In this document: piece by piece, positions 18,148 through 26,199 of the stretch
Position numbering within the stretch: the first letter of the stretch is position 1
Layout: each line of letters begins with the position of its first letter
Origin: Pseudomonadota bacterium
GTDB lineage: Bacteria; Pseudomonadota; Alphaproteobacteria; Rhodobacterales; Rhodobacteraceae
Direction: 5' to 3'
DNA length: 64,000 nucleotides
Assembly: GCA_020161615.1 (NCBI GenBank)
Contig: JAIUPD010000003.1
Span: 1-64,000 of the forward strand
Translations under genes and position numbers: made by a program
Notes under the pieces: generated by a model
The model's input: the letters and a program-made list of their open reading frames with translations, nothing else
Told to the model about the DNA's origin: nothing
Database searches by the model: none

Positions 18148-18926
18148 CAGGGCTGACCGGCGAGGCCCGCCGTGATCACGGCGCGGCGCGAGGGGATGGC
18201 GGGTTCGGCCTCCTCGGCCGCGTCGGGCTGCGGCGCCAGCGCCGCCTCGCGCGCGGCGCGGATATCGGCGCGGCGGTCGGTCTCGGCCATGTTCACCGGA
18301 TCGAACAGCGCCGCCATCACCGCCTGCGCCACATCCACCGCATCCTGCTGGCGGGTGAACTGCGCCATGGGCGAGAACAGCGAGCAGGCCTTGTAGCCCC
18401 CGGTCATCTCGCGCGAATTATGGATGAATTCATAGGCACCGGAGGGGAAATCCACCACCTCTTTCTGCCCCGCGACCAGATCCGACCAATCCTGGCCATC
18501 GGGCAGCAGGATCAGGTTCATGAACCATGGCGAAATCAGCACGCCCAGCATCATGCCGTCGTAGAGGCGAAAGCCCACGGCCTCGACCCGCAGCGCCTTG
18601 TTGACCAGCGGCACGTCGCGCATCTTGCCGTGCCAGACCTCGGTGAAATCGGTGACCAGCCGTTCGGTCGCGGCCTTGATGCGCAGCGCCTCCAGATGCC
18701 GCTCGGCGCCTGGATCGCGCAGCACCATGAACTGATGCGGCTCGGCCGAGCAGGTCGGGCAGGACCAATCGTCGGGCAGGTCGGTGAAGGGCGTGCCGGG
18801 GTCGATCTGGCGGGTCGCATCGCCCAGCGCCGGGTCATAGACCGACCAGCAGATCTTGCATTCCATCACCGCCTGCGGGCTGATGCGCCCGGCGTGGCCG
18901 CCATACGAGCCCTCGAACCCGCTCAT
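18147..18926 (-). CDS. hupJ: Rubredoxin-HybE fusion chaperone HupJ
   Basis: 259 aa with two parts. The N-terminal rubredoxin domain (CKICWSVYDP near residue 23, then DWSCPTCSAEP near 55) binds one iron through four Cys. A HybE/HupJ assembly-chaperone domain follows (about 80-210), with a low-complexity Ala/Glu tail. In rhizobia the rubredoxin (HupI) and HupJ are separate; here they are one polypeptide, as in Rhodobacter. Likely protects or matures the small subunit. ATGA overlap with hupH fixes the start. Confidence 0.92.
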   Translation of the reverse strand: MSGFEGSYGGHAGRISPQAVMECKICWSVYDPALGDATRQIDPGTPFTDLPDDWSCPTCSAEPHQFMVLRDPGAERHLEALRIKAATERLVTDFTEVWHGKMRDVPLVNKALRVEAVGFRLYDGMMLGVLISPWFMNLILLPDGQDWSDLVAGQKEVVDFPSGAYEFIHNSREMTGGYKACSLFSPMAQFTRQQDAVDVAQAVMAALFDPVNMAETDRRADIRAAREAALAPQPDAAEEAEPAIPSRRAVITAGLAGQP

Positions 18927-19750
18927 CGCACCGCCCCCAGCACATCCTTCAGCCGCTTGGCGCTGTCGGCCAGATCCTCGGGCGCGGCGAGGACGACTTC
19001 GGGCATGGCGGTCACTTCGAAGGTGTCGAGGATCAGCTGGTCCTGCGAATTGTAGAACTGCACCCGCCAGACCCGGGGCAAGGCGGTGGCGCGGATGCGG
19101 CAATTGCCATAGCCGCGCGACAGGATGTCGGAGGACCCCTCGCCCAGCCGCGCGTCCAGCCAGTCCAGATCCTCGGGCGTGTGCGGCAGCAAGGTCAGGT
19201 TGATGACATGCAGCTCGCCCTCGGGATCGGCGCTCTTGTCGGTCAGTTCGGACCACAGCGCCGGCGCGTTGACCACGCCCGGGCCGGGCGGGATGTCCTG
19301 CCCGCGGCGCAACGGCTCGAAGGCGCGGGAAACGGCGAGGGCGGGCACCGGCGCGACCTCGATCCAGTCCTCGCCCGCGCCCTGCACCCGCCAGATCCCG
19401 GCAAAGACACTTTCCTGAACCCGGATCGGCGGCAGGCCGCGCACCTTGACCGACACCTCGCCCTCGCGCAGCACCTCGGCCACCAGCCGGCGGTTGGCGG
19501 GGTTAAGGCCGGTCAGGTCGAACCGCTCGGCGACCAGGCTGGCGGAGACGCGCGTCGCCGCGGCGACCACGGCGTCGAGGATGGCGATGGCGGGGGCCAA
19601 ATCCTCGGTCAGCTCGATGTCGGGGAGCTGCGGGGAATAGGTGTGCATCTTGGCCGGCATGTCGAGGTAATGCAGATCCTCGCCATCCTCGGGCACTGGC
19701 TGCGAGCCGGGGCCGAAGCCGCTGGGCGGCAGGTGGAAATTCGAGACCAT
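18923..19750 (-). CDS. hupH: Hydrogenase expression/assembly protein HupH
   Basis: 275 aa, HupH/HyaF family. Required in rhizobia for processing of the small subunit HupS, together with HupG/F. Conserved N-terminal LPPSGFGPGSQP and C-terminal VWRVQFYNSQDQLILDTFEV are present. Lies 7 bp after hupG and overlaps hupJ by four bases. Confidence 0.93.
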   Translation of the reverse strand: MVSNFHLPPSGFGPGSQPVPEDGEDLHYLDMPAKMHTYSPQLPDIELTEDLAPAIAILDAVVAAATRVSASLVAERFDLTGLNPANRRLVAEVLREGEVSVKVRGLPPIRVQESVFAGIWRVQGAGEDWIEVAPVPALAVSRAFEPLRRGQDIPPGPGVVNAPALWSELTDKSADPEGELHVINLTLLPHTPEDLDWLDARLGEGSSDILSRGYGNCRIRATALPRVWRVQFYNSQDQLILDTFEVTAMPEVVLAAPEDLADSAKRLKDVLGAVR

Positions 19751-19757
19751 GGAACCC

Positions 19758-20135
19758 TCAGGCGCTTTCGGTGGACAGGTAATGCGACAGGCGGGCGACG
19801 TAATCGGACCAGTCGCGGACCTTGGGAATGCCGCCCAGGAACCGACCCTCGCGGTAGAGGATCAGCGAGGGGGTCTTGAAGACACCCGTCGCCTCGCGGA
19901 CGTGTTTTTCCAGGCTGTCGGCGACCACGGCGCAGTCGAAAGCGTGCTGGAAGGCGGCCTTCAGTTCGGGCAGGATGACGGCCACGTCCGGGGTTTCGAG
20001 GTTGCGCGCCACATCGCCGGGCACGAAGAGGACATGCGCGCCGGGCCTTGCGACGAAGGCGTCGAGTGCGGCCTGGTCGGCCAGCAGCGGGTAGCGGAAC
20101 TCGGTGGTCAGGCGGTCGATCAGCGAGTGGGACAA
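19758..20135 (-). CDS. hupG: Hydrogenase accessory protein HupG (HyaE family)
   Basis: 125 aa with a thioredoxin-like fold that lacks the CxxC redox pair, as in HyaE. HVLFVPGDVARN and KTPSLILYREGRFLGGIPKVRDW are family features. It is believed to chaperone the Tat signal peptide of the small subunit so that export waits for maturation. Preceded by a 33-bp gap after hupF. Confidence 0.93.
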   Translation of the reverse strand: MSHSLIDRLTTEFRYPLLADQAALDAFVARPGAHVLFVPGDVARNLETPDVAVILPELKAAFQHAFDCAVVADSLEKHVREATGVFKTPSLILYREGRFLGGIPKVRDWSDYVARLSHYLSTESA

Positions 20136-20168
20136 GGCGGCCTCCTTGGGCGTGGCTCAGGCTGGCGT

Positions 20169-20480
20169 TCAGGCTTGGGTCTGGCCCGCGTCGAACGCGG
20201 CTTGCAGATGGGGCGGCAATTGCGGGGTGCGGGCCTCAAGATCGGCGAAGGCGTCGCCCAGCTCGCCCCCGGCCATGACGCGGCGCATCCCGTCCAGCGC
20301 CCGGGAGATCAGTGCCGCTTCGTCCGCCGAGATCACCTCACGCGCGGCGCCGAGGAAGCCCAGCACCCAGGTGCCGACAGGCTGGGTGCCGGTCAGCGAC
20401 AGGTCGATGGGGCTGCCGTCATGGCCGGTGGCGTTGGTGCCGTCGACGGCGGTAATCTGCAGGGGGATGCCGACGCACAT
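20169..20480 (-). CDS. hupF: HypC-type chaperone HupF dedicated to the uptake hydrogenase
   Basis: 103 aa, begins MCVGIPLQI with the iron-binding Cys2. In rhizobia HupF takes over from HypC to hold the large subunit and protects it under oxygen. The extended acidic/amphipathic C-terminus distinguishes it from the hypC gene at 14331. Lies 3 bp after hupD. Confidence 0.94.
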   Translation of the reverse strand: MCVGIPLQITAVDGTNATGHDGSPIDLSLTGTQPVGTWVLGFLGAAREVISADEAALISRALDGMRRVMAGGELGDAFADLEARTPQLPPHLQAAFDAGQTQA

Positions 20481-20483
20481 GGC

Positions 20484-21089
20484 TCAGGCCCCCGGCAGGA
20501 AACGAGCGTCGCCGATGCGGCAGGCTTCCTCGGCCGAGGGGCGGCCCTCTTCATAGGCGGATTGGCGCAGCGAAGGATCGGCGAGGTCGCCGGTGGGGGT
20601 GCGGCCGGGGCGCGAGACGATGCCACGGGCGGCCAGCCAGCGGGCGGCGATGGCCACGGCCTCGGGCACCCGCGCCGCCACGGGCGCGCGTAGGCCCCCG
20701 CCGTAATCCTCCAACTCCTCGGGCTGGCAGCCGATGAGGACGATTTCCGCCGGGTGGCAGTCCATCAGCCGCGCGGTGGCGAGGACATCCTGAAAGCCGG
20801 TCTGGTGCAGGGACATCTTCTTGGCGCCCATGAAGGTGGGGACTTCCTCACCTTCGACCACCTTCATCGTGCCGGGTTCCAGCCCGTAATCCACCGCGTC
20901 GAAGACCACCATCAGGTCGTGGTCTTCGAGGAAGGGCAACAGGTAGAGACCCTGCGTGCCGCCGTCGAGGACCGTCACGGGGGCGTCGAATTCCAGCGTC
21001 TCGGCCAGATGTTCGACGCAGCGGACGCCGAACCCCTCATCGGCCCACAACAGGTTGCCGATGCCCAGAATGAGCGCGCGTTGTGCCAT
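20484..21089 (-). CDS. hupD: Hydrogenase maturation endopeptidase HupD
   Basis: 201 aa nickel-dependent protease that removes the C-terminal peptide of HupL after nickel insertion. The family N-terminus LILGIGNLLWADEGFG includes the nickel ligand E18. VFDAVDYG (second acidic ligand) and SLHQTGFQDVL with the His ligand follow. It is the first gene after a 634-bp break in the hup region, so it probably has its own promoter in the AT-rich stretch upstream. The start ATG at 21089 is preceded by GGGAGG. Confidence 0.95.
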   Translation of the reverse strand: MAQRALILGIGNLLWADEGFGVRCVEHLAETLEFDAPVTVLDGGTQGLYLLPFLEDHDLMVVFDAVDYGLEPGTMKVVEGEEVPTFMGAKKMSLHQTGFQDVLATARLMDCHPAEIVLIGCQPEELEDYGGGLRAPVAARVPEAVAIAARWLAARGIVSRPGRTPTGDLADPSLRQSAYEEGRPSAEEACRIGDARFLPGA

Positions 21090-21479
21090 GGAGCCTCCCT
21101 CTCTGGCGGGCGGAACCGGAGTTTCCGCTGCTGGATGGAAATGAACCTATCCTTTTCGGTCGTGGCTTGGCGGTTTTTTCAGCATTCAGGAAACAGGGAT
21201 TCAGCATTTTGATTTTAATGGATTTTCCAGGAGATTCAGGCGTAGTTCCGCAAATTGATGTGGATGCTATTCTCTCACTATTCATCCATAACGGTCACTA
21301 TCTTTCCATACACCCTTCCGCACCGGAAACCCCATTCGTCGCATCGCTTACACATTCCCGGCATTCACGGGCTCGGGATTGGCCGGGACACCGCGCGGAA
21401 CCTTATGATTCCACAGGCGTTGTCACCCCAACTGCTGCCATTAACCCTGCCTGAGAGACTGCCTGCCAGGAGACCCGCC
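21090..21479. other. AT-rich spacer inside the hydrogenase region
   Basis: Roughly 21130-21350 is clearly richer in A/T than the rest of the window. It contains T-runs and three ATTCAG motifs (near 21184, 21200 and 21234). Frames through it on the plus strand have no ribosome binding site or family resemblance. It must carry the promoter(s) for hupD leftwards and probably for the small gene at 21480 rightwards. I could not assign -35/-10 boxes with confidence. Confidence 0.6.
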
Positions 21480-21671
21480 ATGCGAAACCGAGCCGCCCCG
21501 CCTGTCGTTGCCGATCTGCCCTTCACCGCCCCCTATCCCGTCGCCATCTGTGACGTTGAACGCGGGCGATTCACCGCCGGGCCGCGCAGCCTGCCTTCGG
21601 GCAGCCGGGGTCTGGTCGGCTGGTTCGCCGGCCGGATGGTCGAGGGCCGGCGCAACCTGCTGTCCCATTGA
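21480..21671 (+). CDS. Small orphan protein encoded opposite to the hup genes
   Basis: 63 aa (MRNRAAPPVVADLPFTAP at the start, RMVEGRRNLLSH at the end). It is basic, with no membrane segment and a single Cys. Support comes from a good ribosome binding site (CAGGAGACCCGCC before the ATG), an ordinary high-GC coding composition, and a terminator hairpin right after the stop. I do not recognise it. It lies in the hupC-hupD gap on the opposite strand, so it either splits the hup genes into two transcripts or is transcribed against them. Confidence 0.6.
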   Translation: MRNRAAPPVVADLPFTAPYPVAICDVERGRFTAGPRSLPSGSRGLVGWFAGRMVEGRRNLLSH

Positions 21672-21675
21672 TGCG

Positions 21676-21707
21676 GAACGGGCCCCGGCGGGGGCCCGTT
21701 TCGTTTC
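21676..21707 (+). terminator. Terminator of the small orphan gene
   Basis: The stem ACGGGCCCC (21678-21686) pairs with 21691-21699 around loop GGCG and is followed by TTTCGTTT. On the opposite strand the hairpin lacks a T-run, so hupC read-through is possible. Confidence 0.7.
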
Positions 21708-21723
21708 GTGCCGTGAGGATCCG

Positions 21724-22488
21724 TTAATCGGCCCGGTCGTCCTTGAAGGTCCGGTGCCCCGAAATCATGGTCGAGACCATGGATTGCCGGGACAGGATAT
21801 CCTCGCGGATCGCGGCATAGATATGGATCAGCATGAAGACGACGATGGCCCACATGCCCAGCCGATGAATCTGGTGCAGCACCATCGAATTGCCGATCCA
21901 GTCGCGCAGCGGCCCGAAGATGGCATCCAGCCAGCCGCCCTGCATCGCCCCCTCGGCATACATGGCGAAGCCCGTCACGATCATGAAGGTCAGCCCCAGG
22001 GTCATGAAGAAGAACATGGCGATCTGCGCCAGCGGGTTGTGGCCCACGTATTTCTTGGGCGTGCGTTCGAGGAAGGCGTACCAGCGGATCTCGTGCCAGA
22101 CTTCCTTCCACCAGACCTTGCGATGGATCGGCAGGTAGAACATCTGCCGGGCGTGGTGATTGCCGACAAAGGCCCAGTAGATGCGGCCGAAAAAGCCCGC
22201 CGTCAGGATCATCCCGGCGGCGAAATGCGCGAAGCGGATGTAGCCGAAGACGAATTGATGCGTGGCCTCGGCGATCTGCATGGTGGGCAGCGGGCGGCCG
22301 ATCAGATAGCCGGTGACGATCAGCACCAGAATGCAGGCCGCGTTGATCCAGTGCCAGAGCCGCACCGGAACCTCGTAGACATAGACCGACGTGCGTTTTC
22401 TGACCGAGGCGAGGTCGCTTTCGGTGGCGTCGCCGGTGAGGCGCGAGGCCTCGAGCCCGGCGGCCGGGTCATGCGAGAGGTCGGTCAT
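21724..22488 (-). CDS. hupC: Hydrogenase b-type cytochrome subunit HupC
   Basis: 254 aa integral membrane diheme cytochrome b that anchors HupSL to the periplasmic face and passes electrons to quinone. Four hydrophobic spans are visible, with His residues in VRLWHWINA, FAHFAAGM, HQIHRLGMW and LIHIYAAIRED positioned as heme ligands. Full length for the family. Starts 4 bp after hupE. Confidence 0.96.
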   Translation of the reverse strand: MTDLSHDPAAGLEASRLTGDATESDLASVRKRTSVYVYEVPVRLWHWINAACILVLIVTGYLIGRPLPTMQIAEATHQFVFGYIRFAHFAAGMILTAGFFGRIYWAFVGNHHARQMFYLPIHRKVWWKEVWHEIRWYAFLERTPKKYVGHNPLAQIAMFFFMTLGLTFMIVTGFAMYAEGAMQGGWLDAIFGPLRDWIGNSMVLHQIHRLGMWAIVVFMLIHIYAAIREDILSRQSMVSTMISGHRTFKDDRAD

Positions 22489-22492
22489 GGCC

Positions 22493-23074
22493 CTACCCCG
22501 CGATCAGCAGCAGGCCGCCGGCGGTGATCCCGGCACCCATCAGCGTCTGCGTCACCCGCGCGAAGCGGCCGCTGGCAACGGCGCGCGCCAAGGCGATGCC
22601 GACGACATGCAGTCCGGCTGTCGCGATCAGGAAACCGGCCAGATAGCCCAAGGCATCGCCCGCCGCCTCGGTGGCATGGGCATGGCCATGGCAGGCGGCA
22701 AAGAGCGCGATGGCGGCCAGCGACAGGCCGGTGACGACCGGCGGCTGGCCACGGCGGGCAAAGACGGTCAGCAGGCCGAAGACGGCGACCGAGAGCGTGA
22801 TCCAGGTCTCGACATTCGGGATCGGCACGCCGGACCACGACAGCGCGGCGCCGAGGGCCATCGCCGAGAGGAAGGCGGCGGCACCGGCCCAGGCGCGATG
22901 CGGCAGCACGAAGCCCGACCAGAGCCCCACCGCCAGCATGGCCAGCAGGTGATCGGGCCCGGTCAGCGGGTGCAGGAAGCCGTGTTCGAAGCCCGAGGCG
23001 TCGCCCAGGCCGGTGTGGGCCAGAGCGGGGGCGGCGGTCAGCGCAAGCGCGGCGGCGAGTGCGAGTTTCTTCAT
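22493..23074 (-). CDS. hupE: HupE/UreJ family nickel transporter
   Basis: 193 aa. A Sec signal peptide (about residues 1-19, ending APALA-H) is followed by about five or six transmembrane segments. The family motif HPLTGPDHLLAM is near residue 35, and His-rich CHGHAHATE lies in a loop. Members import nickel for hydrogenase or urease. Its site between hupL and hupC, with 11-bp and 4-bp gaps and its own AGGAAACC ribosome site, ties it to the structural operon. The classical R. capsulatus cluster lacks it at this position. Confidence 0.93.
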   Translation of the reverse strand: MKKLALAAALALTAAPALAHTGLGDASGFEHGFLHPLTGPDHLLAMLAVGLWSGFVLPHRAWAGAAAFLSAMALGAALSWSGVPIPNVETWITLSVAVFGLLTVFARRGQPPVVTGLSLAAIALFAACHGHAHATEAAGDALGYLAGFLIATAGLHVVGIALARAVASGRFARVTQTLMGAGITAGGLLLIAG

Positions 23075-23085
23075 GGTTTCCTCCC

Positions 23086-24879
23086 TCAGCGAACCTTGAC
23101 CGTGGTCAGTTCCTGACCGTCGGGCGACATGACATGCGTCGAACAGGCGAGGCACGGATCGAAGCTGTGCAGCGTGCGCAGGATCTCGACCGGCTCGTCG
23201 GGACGTTCCATCGGCGTGTTCATCAGGCTGGCCTCGAAGGCGCCGATATTGCCCTGCGCATCGCGCGGCGAGCCGTTCCAGGTGGTCGGCACGACGCATT
23301 GATAATTCTCGATCTTGGTGTCCTTGATCGAGATCCAGTGACCCAGCGCGCCGCGCGGGGCCTCGGTCATGCCGACGCCGCGGGCCTCGCGCGGCCAGGT
23401 CGAGGGGTCCCATTTCGCGACATTGGCGGTGCTTTCGTCACCGTTGCGGATGTTGGTGACCAGCTTGTCGAAGAAATAGCGTTGCAGGCGGGCGCAATAC
23501 TCCGCCTCCAGCGCCCGGGCGGCGGTGCGGCCCAGCGTCGAGAACAGCGCCTCGACCGGCAGGTCCATGGTGCGCAGAAGGCCGGTCACCTGGTTGGTGA
23601 TATCCTCGTGCCCCGAGGCATAGCCGACGATGTAGCGCGCCAGCGGCCCCACCTCCATCGCATGGCCCCGCCAGCGCGGTGCCTTGATCCAGGAGTATTT
23701 TGCCGCCTCGTCCAGTTCCTCGATATTGGTCCGGGTGCCCCGGGCGTTGGGGCCGAGTTCGTAGCGCGGGCTCGTCTCGCCGTCCCAGGGGTGCTTGCCC
23801 TGCCCCGGCTGGCCGTATTCGTACCAAGAATGATCGACGAATTCCTGGATCTGCTCGGGGTCGCGGACATCGACCTCGTGCACTTCCTCCAGGTTGCCGT
23901 TGATGATCGCGCCGCGCGGCAGATAGAGCTGCGCAGGGTCGAAATTGTTCGGATGCTCGGGGATATCGCCATAGGCGAGGCAGGCCTGGGACGAGAGCCC
24001 GCCGCCGTAAAGCCAGGTCTTGTAGAAGCCGCCGATCGCCACCACGTCAGGAATATAGACGTTGTTCACGAAATCCGTGCATTTCTGGATGATCGAGGAG
24101 ACGAGGTTCAGCCGCTCCATGTTGATCGCGCCGACCGCGCCCGTCGAATGCATGTTGATCGGGCAGGGAACGCCGCCCACCAGCCAGTTCGGATGCGGGT
24201 TCTTGCCGCCAAAGATGGTGTGGACCTTGACGATCTCCTTCTGCAGGTCCAGCGCCTCCAGATAATGCACCGTCGCCATCAGGTCGGCCTCGGGCGGCAG
24301 TTTGTAGGCAGGGTTGTCCCAATAGCCGTTCTTGAAGAGGCCGAGCTGCCCGGATTCGACGAAGGCCCTGAGCCGCGCCTGCACGTCGCGGAAATACCCG
24401 GGCGAGGACATCGGATGCGAGGGCGAGACGGTCTGCTGAAGCTCCGAGGTCGCGCGAGGATCGGCGCGCAAGGCGTTGATCGGGTTGACCCAATCCAGCG
24501 CGTGCAGATGGTAGAAATGCACCACATGGTCATGGATCTGCAGGTTCAGCTGCATCATGTTGCGGATCGAATTGGCGTTGTCGGGGATGGTGATCCCCAG
24601 CGCATCCTCGACCGCGCGCACGCTGGTCAGCGCATGCGTGCCGGTGCAGACGCCGCAGATGCGCTCGGTAAAGGCCCAGGCGTCGCGCGGGTCGCGACCG
24701 CGCAGGATGACCTCAAGCCCGCGCCACATGGTGCCGGTGGAGACGGCGTTGCGGATGACGCCGTTCTCGTCGACGTTCACCTCGCAGCGCATGTGGCCCT
24801 CGATGCGGGTCACGGGATCGACGACGATGCGGCGGCCGGAATTGTCCAGCGAGAAGCCGTTGGGGGTCTGGATGACCAT
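23086..24879 (-). CDS. hupL: Uptake [NiFe]-hydrogenase large subunit HupL (precursor)
   Basis: 597 aa catalytic subunit oxidising H2 in the periplasm. The four NiFe ligands are in [10 protein letters not shown] (C75, C78) and DPCLACSTH (C576, C579). Fifteen residues beginning VMSPDGQ follow His582 and are the peptide removed by HupD. Group 1 membrane-bound type. Lies 3 bp after hupS. It has no signal peptide of its own and is exported with HupS. Confidence 0.98.
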   Translation of the reverse strand: MVIQTPNGFSLDNSGRRIVVDPVTRIEGHMRCEVNVDENGVIRNAVSTGTMWRGLEVILRGRDPRDAWAFTERICGVCTGTHALTSVRAVEDALGITIPDNANSIRNMMQLNLQIHDHVVHFYHLHALDWVNPINALRADPRATSELQQTVSPSHPMSSPGYFRDVQARLRAFVESGQLGLFKNGYWDNPAYKLPPEADLMATVHYLEALDLQKEIVKVHTIFGGKNPHPNWLVGGVPCPINMHSTGAVGAINMERLNLVSSIIQKCTDFVNNVYIPDVVAIGGFYKTWLYGGGLSSQACLAYGDIPEHPNNFDPAQLYLPRGAIINGNLEEVHEVDVRDPEQIQEFVDHSWYEYGQPGQGKHPWDGETSPRYELGPNARGTRTNIEELDEAAKYSWIKAPRWRGHAMEVGPLARYIVGYASGHEDITNQVTGLLRTMDLPVEALFSTLGRTAARALEAEYCARLQRYFFDKLVTNIRNGDESTANVAKWDPSTWPREARGVGMTEAPRGALGHWISIKDTKIENYQCVVPTTWNGSPRDAQGNIGAFEASLMNTPMERPDEPVEILRTLHSFDPCLACSTHVMSPDGQELTTVKVR

Positions 24880-24882
24880 GGG

Positions 24883-25983
24883 TTACGCCTCTTCCTTGGC
24901 CGTGCTGGGACGGTCCTGAACCTTCTTCTGCGCCGAGCGCAGGGCGGAGATGGCGGTGTGCAGCGCGATGCCGCCCGCCACGGCCCCGGCGGCAGCCATG
25001 CCCACCTGATCGGCATTCGCCTCGACCCCGAATTGCGTGAGGTCGGTCACCCGGTCGTAGAAGCTGCCCTGATCCCAGAACCCGTCTTCCGAGCAGCCGA
25101 TGCAGCCGTGACCCGACTGGATCGGGAAGCTGACGCCCTCGTTCCAGCGGATGGTCGAGCAGGCGTTGTAGGTGGTCGGCCCCTTGCACCCCATCTTGTA
25201 GAGGCAATAGCCGCGCCGCGCGTTGTCATCGTCCCAGCTTTCGACGAATTGGCCTGCGTCGAAATGCGGGCGGCGATAGCATTTGTCGTGGATCCGCTGG
25301 CCGTAGAACATCGCCGGACGGCCCTGACGGTCCAGTTCCGGCAGCCGGTCGAAGGTCAGCATATAGGTGATGACGCCGGTCATCACCTCGGCGATGGGCG
25401 GGCAGCCCGGGACGCGGATGATCGGCTTGTCGGTGATGACCTGATGCACCGGCACGGCGCGGGTCGGGTTCGGGTGCGCGGCCTGCACGCAGCCGTAGGA
25501 GGCGCAGGCGCCCCAGCTGATGATCGCCTTGGCGTGTTCGGCCGCCTCGCGCAATTGGTCGACGAAGGGCTTGCCGCCGACGATGCAATACATCCCGTCC
25601 TCGTTCAGCGGCGGGTTGCCCTCGACCGCGAGGATGTAGTTGCCGCGGTAGCGTTCGATGGTGTCCCTGAGCGCCGCCTCGGCCTGATGCCCGGCCGCCG
25701 CCATCAGCGTGTCGTCGTAATCGAGCGAGATCATCGACAGCACCACATCGCCCGCCAGCGGATGGGCCGAGCGGATGAAGCTTTCCGAGCAACAGGTGCA
25801 TTCAAGGCCATGGACCCAGATCACCGGCGTGCGCGGCAGCGTTTCCATGGCATGGGCGATCTTCGGCACGAAGGCCGGGCCTAGGCCCAGCGCCGCCGCC
25901 GTCAGCGAGCAGTATTTCATGAAGCTCCGCCGGGTGATCCCCTGCTTGCGCATCACGTCGTAGAAGGTCTCGATCTGGCTCAA
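24883..25983 (-). CDS. hupS: Uptake [NiFe]-hydrogenase small subunit HupS (Tat precursor, TTG start)
   Basis: 366 aa. Carries three Fe-S clusters that conduct electrons from the NiFe site to HupC. A Tat signal (TRRSFMKY at about residues 17-24, then hydrophobic LTAAALGLG) is followed by the mature [16 protein letters not shown]-terminal hydrophobic helix sits near the end ([14 protein letters not shown]). No ATG exists at the family's N-terminus. TTG at 25983 reading (M)[14 protein letters not shown], preceded by GGGGGAGGAG, matches the usual start. The 216 bp upstream to hypF should hold the regulated hup promoter. Confidence 0.96.
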   Translation of the reverse strand: MSQIETFYDVMRKQGITRRSFMKYCSLTAAALGLGPAFVPKIAHAMETLPRTPVIWVHGLECTCCSESFIRSAHPLAGDVVLSMISLDYDDTLMAAAGHQAEAALRDTIERYRGNYILAVEGNPPLNEDGMYCIVGGKPFVDQLREAAEHAKAIISWGACASYGCVQAAHPNPTRAVPVHQVITDKPIIRVPGCPPIAEVMTGVITYMLTFDRLPELDRQGRPAMFYGQRIHDKCYRRPHFDAGQFVESWDDDNARRGYCLYKMGCKGPTTYNACSTIRWNEGVSFPIQSGHGCIGCSEDGFWDQGSFYDRVTDLTQFGVEANADQVGMAAAGAVAGGIALHTAISALRSAQKKVQDRPSTAKEEA

Positions 25984-26167
25984 GGCCGCTCCTCCCCCAT
26001 CGCGGTTGATGTCCGGTGCGACCCCGTGGCGCACCCTCCCGAGGCTCAGGATGACGGCATGCGACGGTATTCGCATGGAAAAGCGGCAGGTTCTGCCTGC
26101 GCCGGGAAAGTGCTGCGCGGCCCGTGGGTTACGGGGGTGTTTGCGCTGACGGCAGGGGGTGGTGGCG

Positions 26168-26181
26168 GACAGGCGCCTGTC
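26168..26181. other. 14-bp perfect palindrome after hypF
   Basis: GACAGGCGCCTGTC lies 19 bp past the hypF stop in the hypF-hupS gap. A second small inverted repeat GGCAG-N3-CTGCC is at 26085-26097. Neither is followed by a T-run. They may be operator or weak hairpin elements before hupS. I see no TTG-N5-CAA HupR box between 25984 and 26200. Confidence 0.4.
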
Positions 26182-26199
26182 AGGCTGGAAGGCCTGTGG

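Noticed and set aside
21083-21454. 123-codon plus-strand frame across the AT-rich spacer
   Set aside because: It begins opposite the hupD start, has no ribosome site and its composition follows the spacer rather than codon use.
23059-25884. Long plus-strand frame opposite hupL-hupS
   Set aside because: It is a codon-bias shadow of the hydrogenase genes with no recognisable family. The same applies to long frames opposite hypF/hupV (26656-30190) and hupT.
25984-26199. Sigma-54 promoter or HupR TTG-N5-CAA box before hupS
   Set aside because: I scanned both strands and found neither GG-N10-GC in a convincing context nor the TTG-N5-CAA motif.
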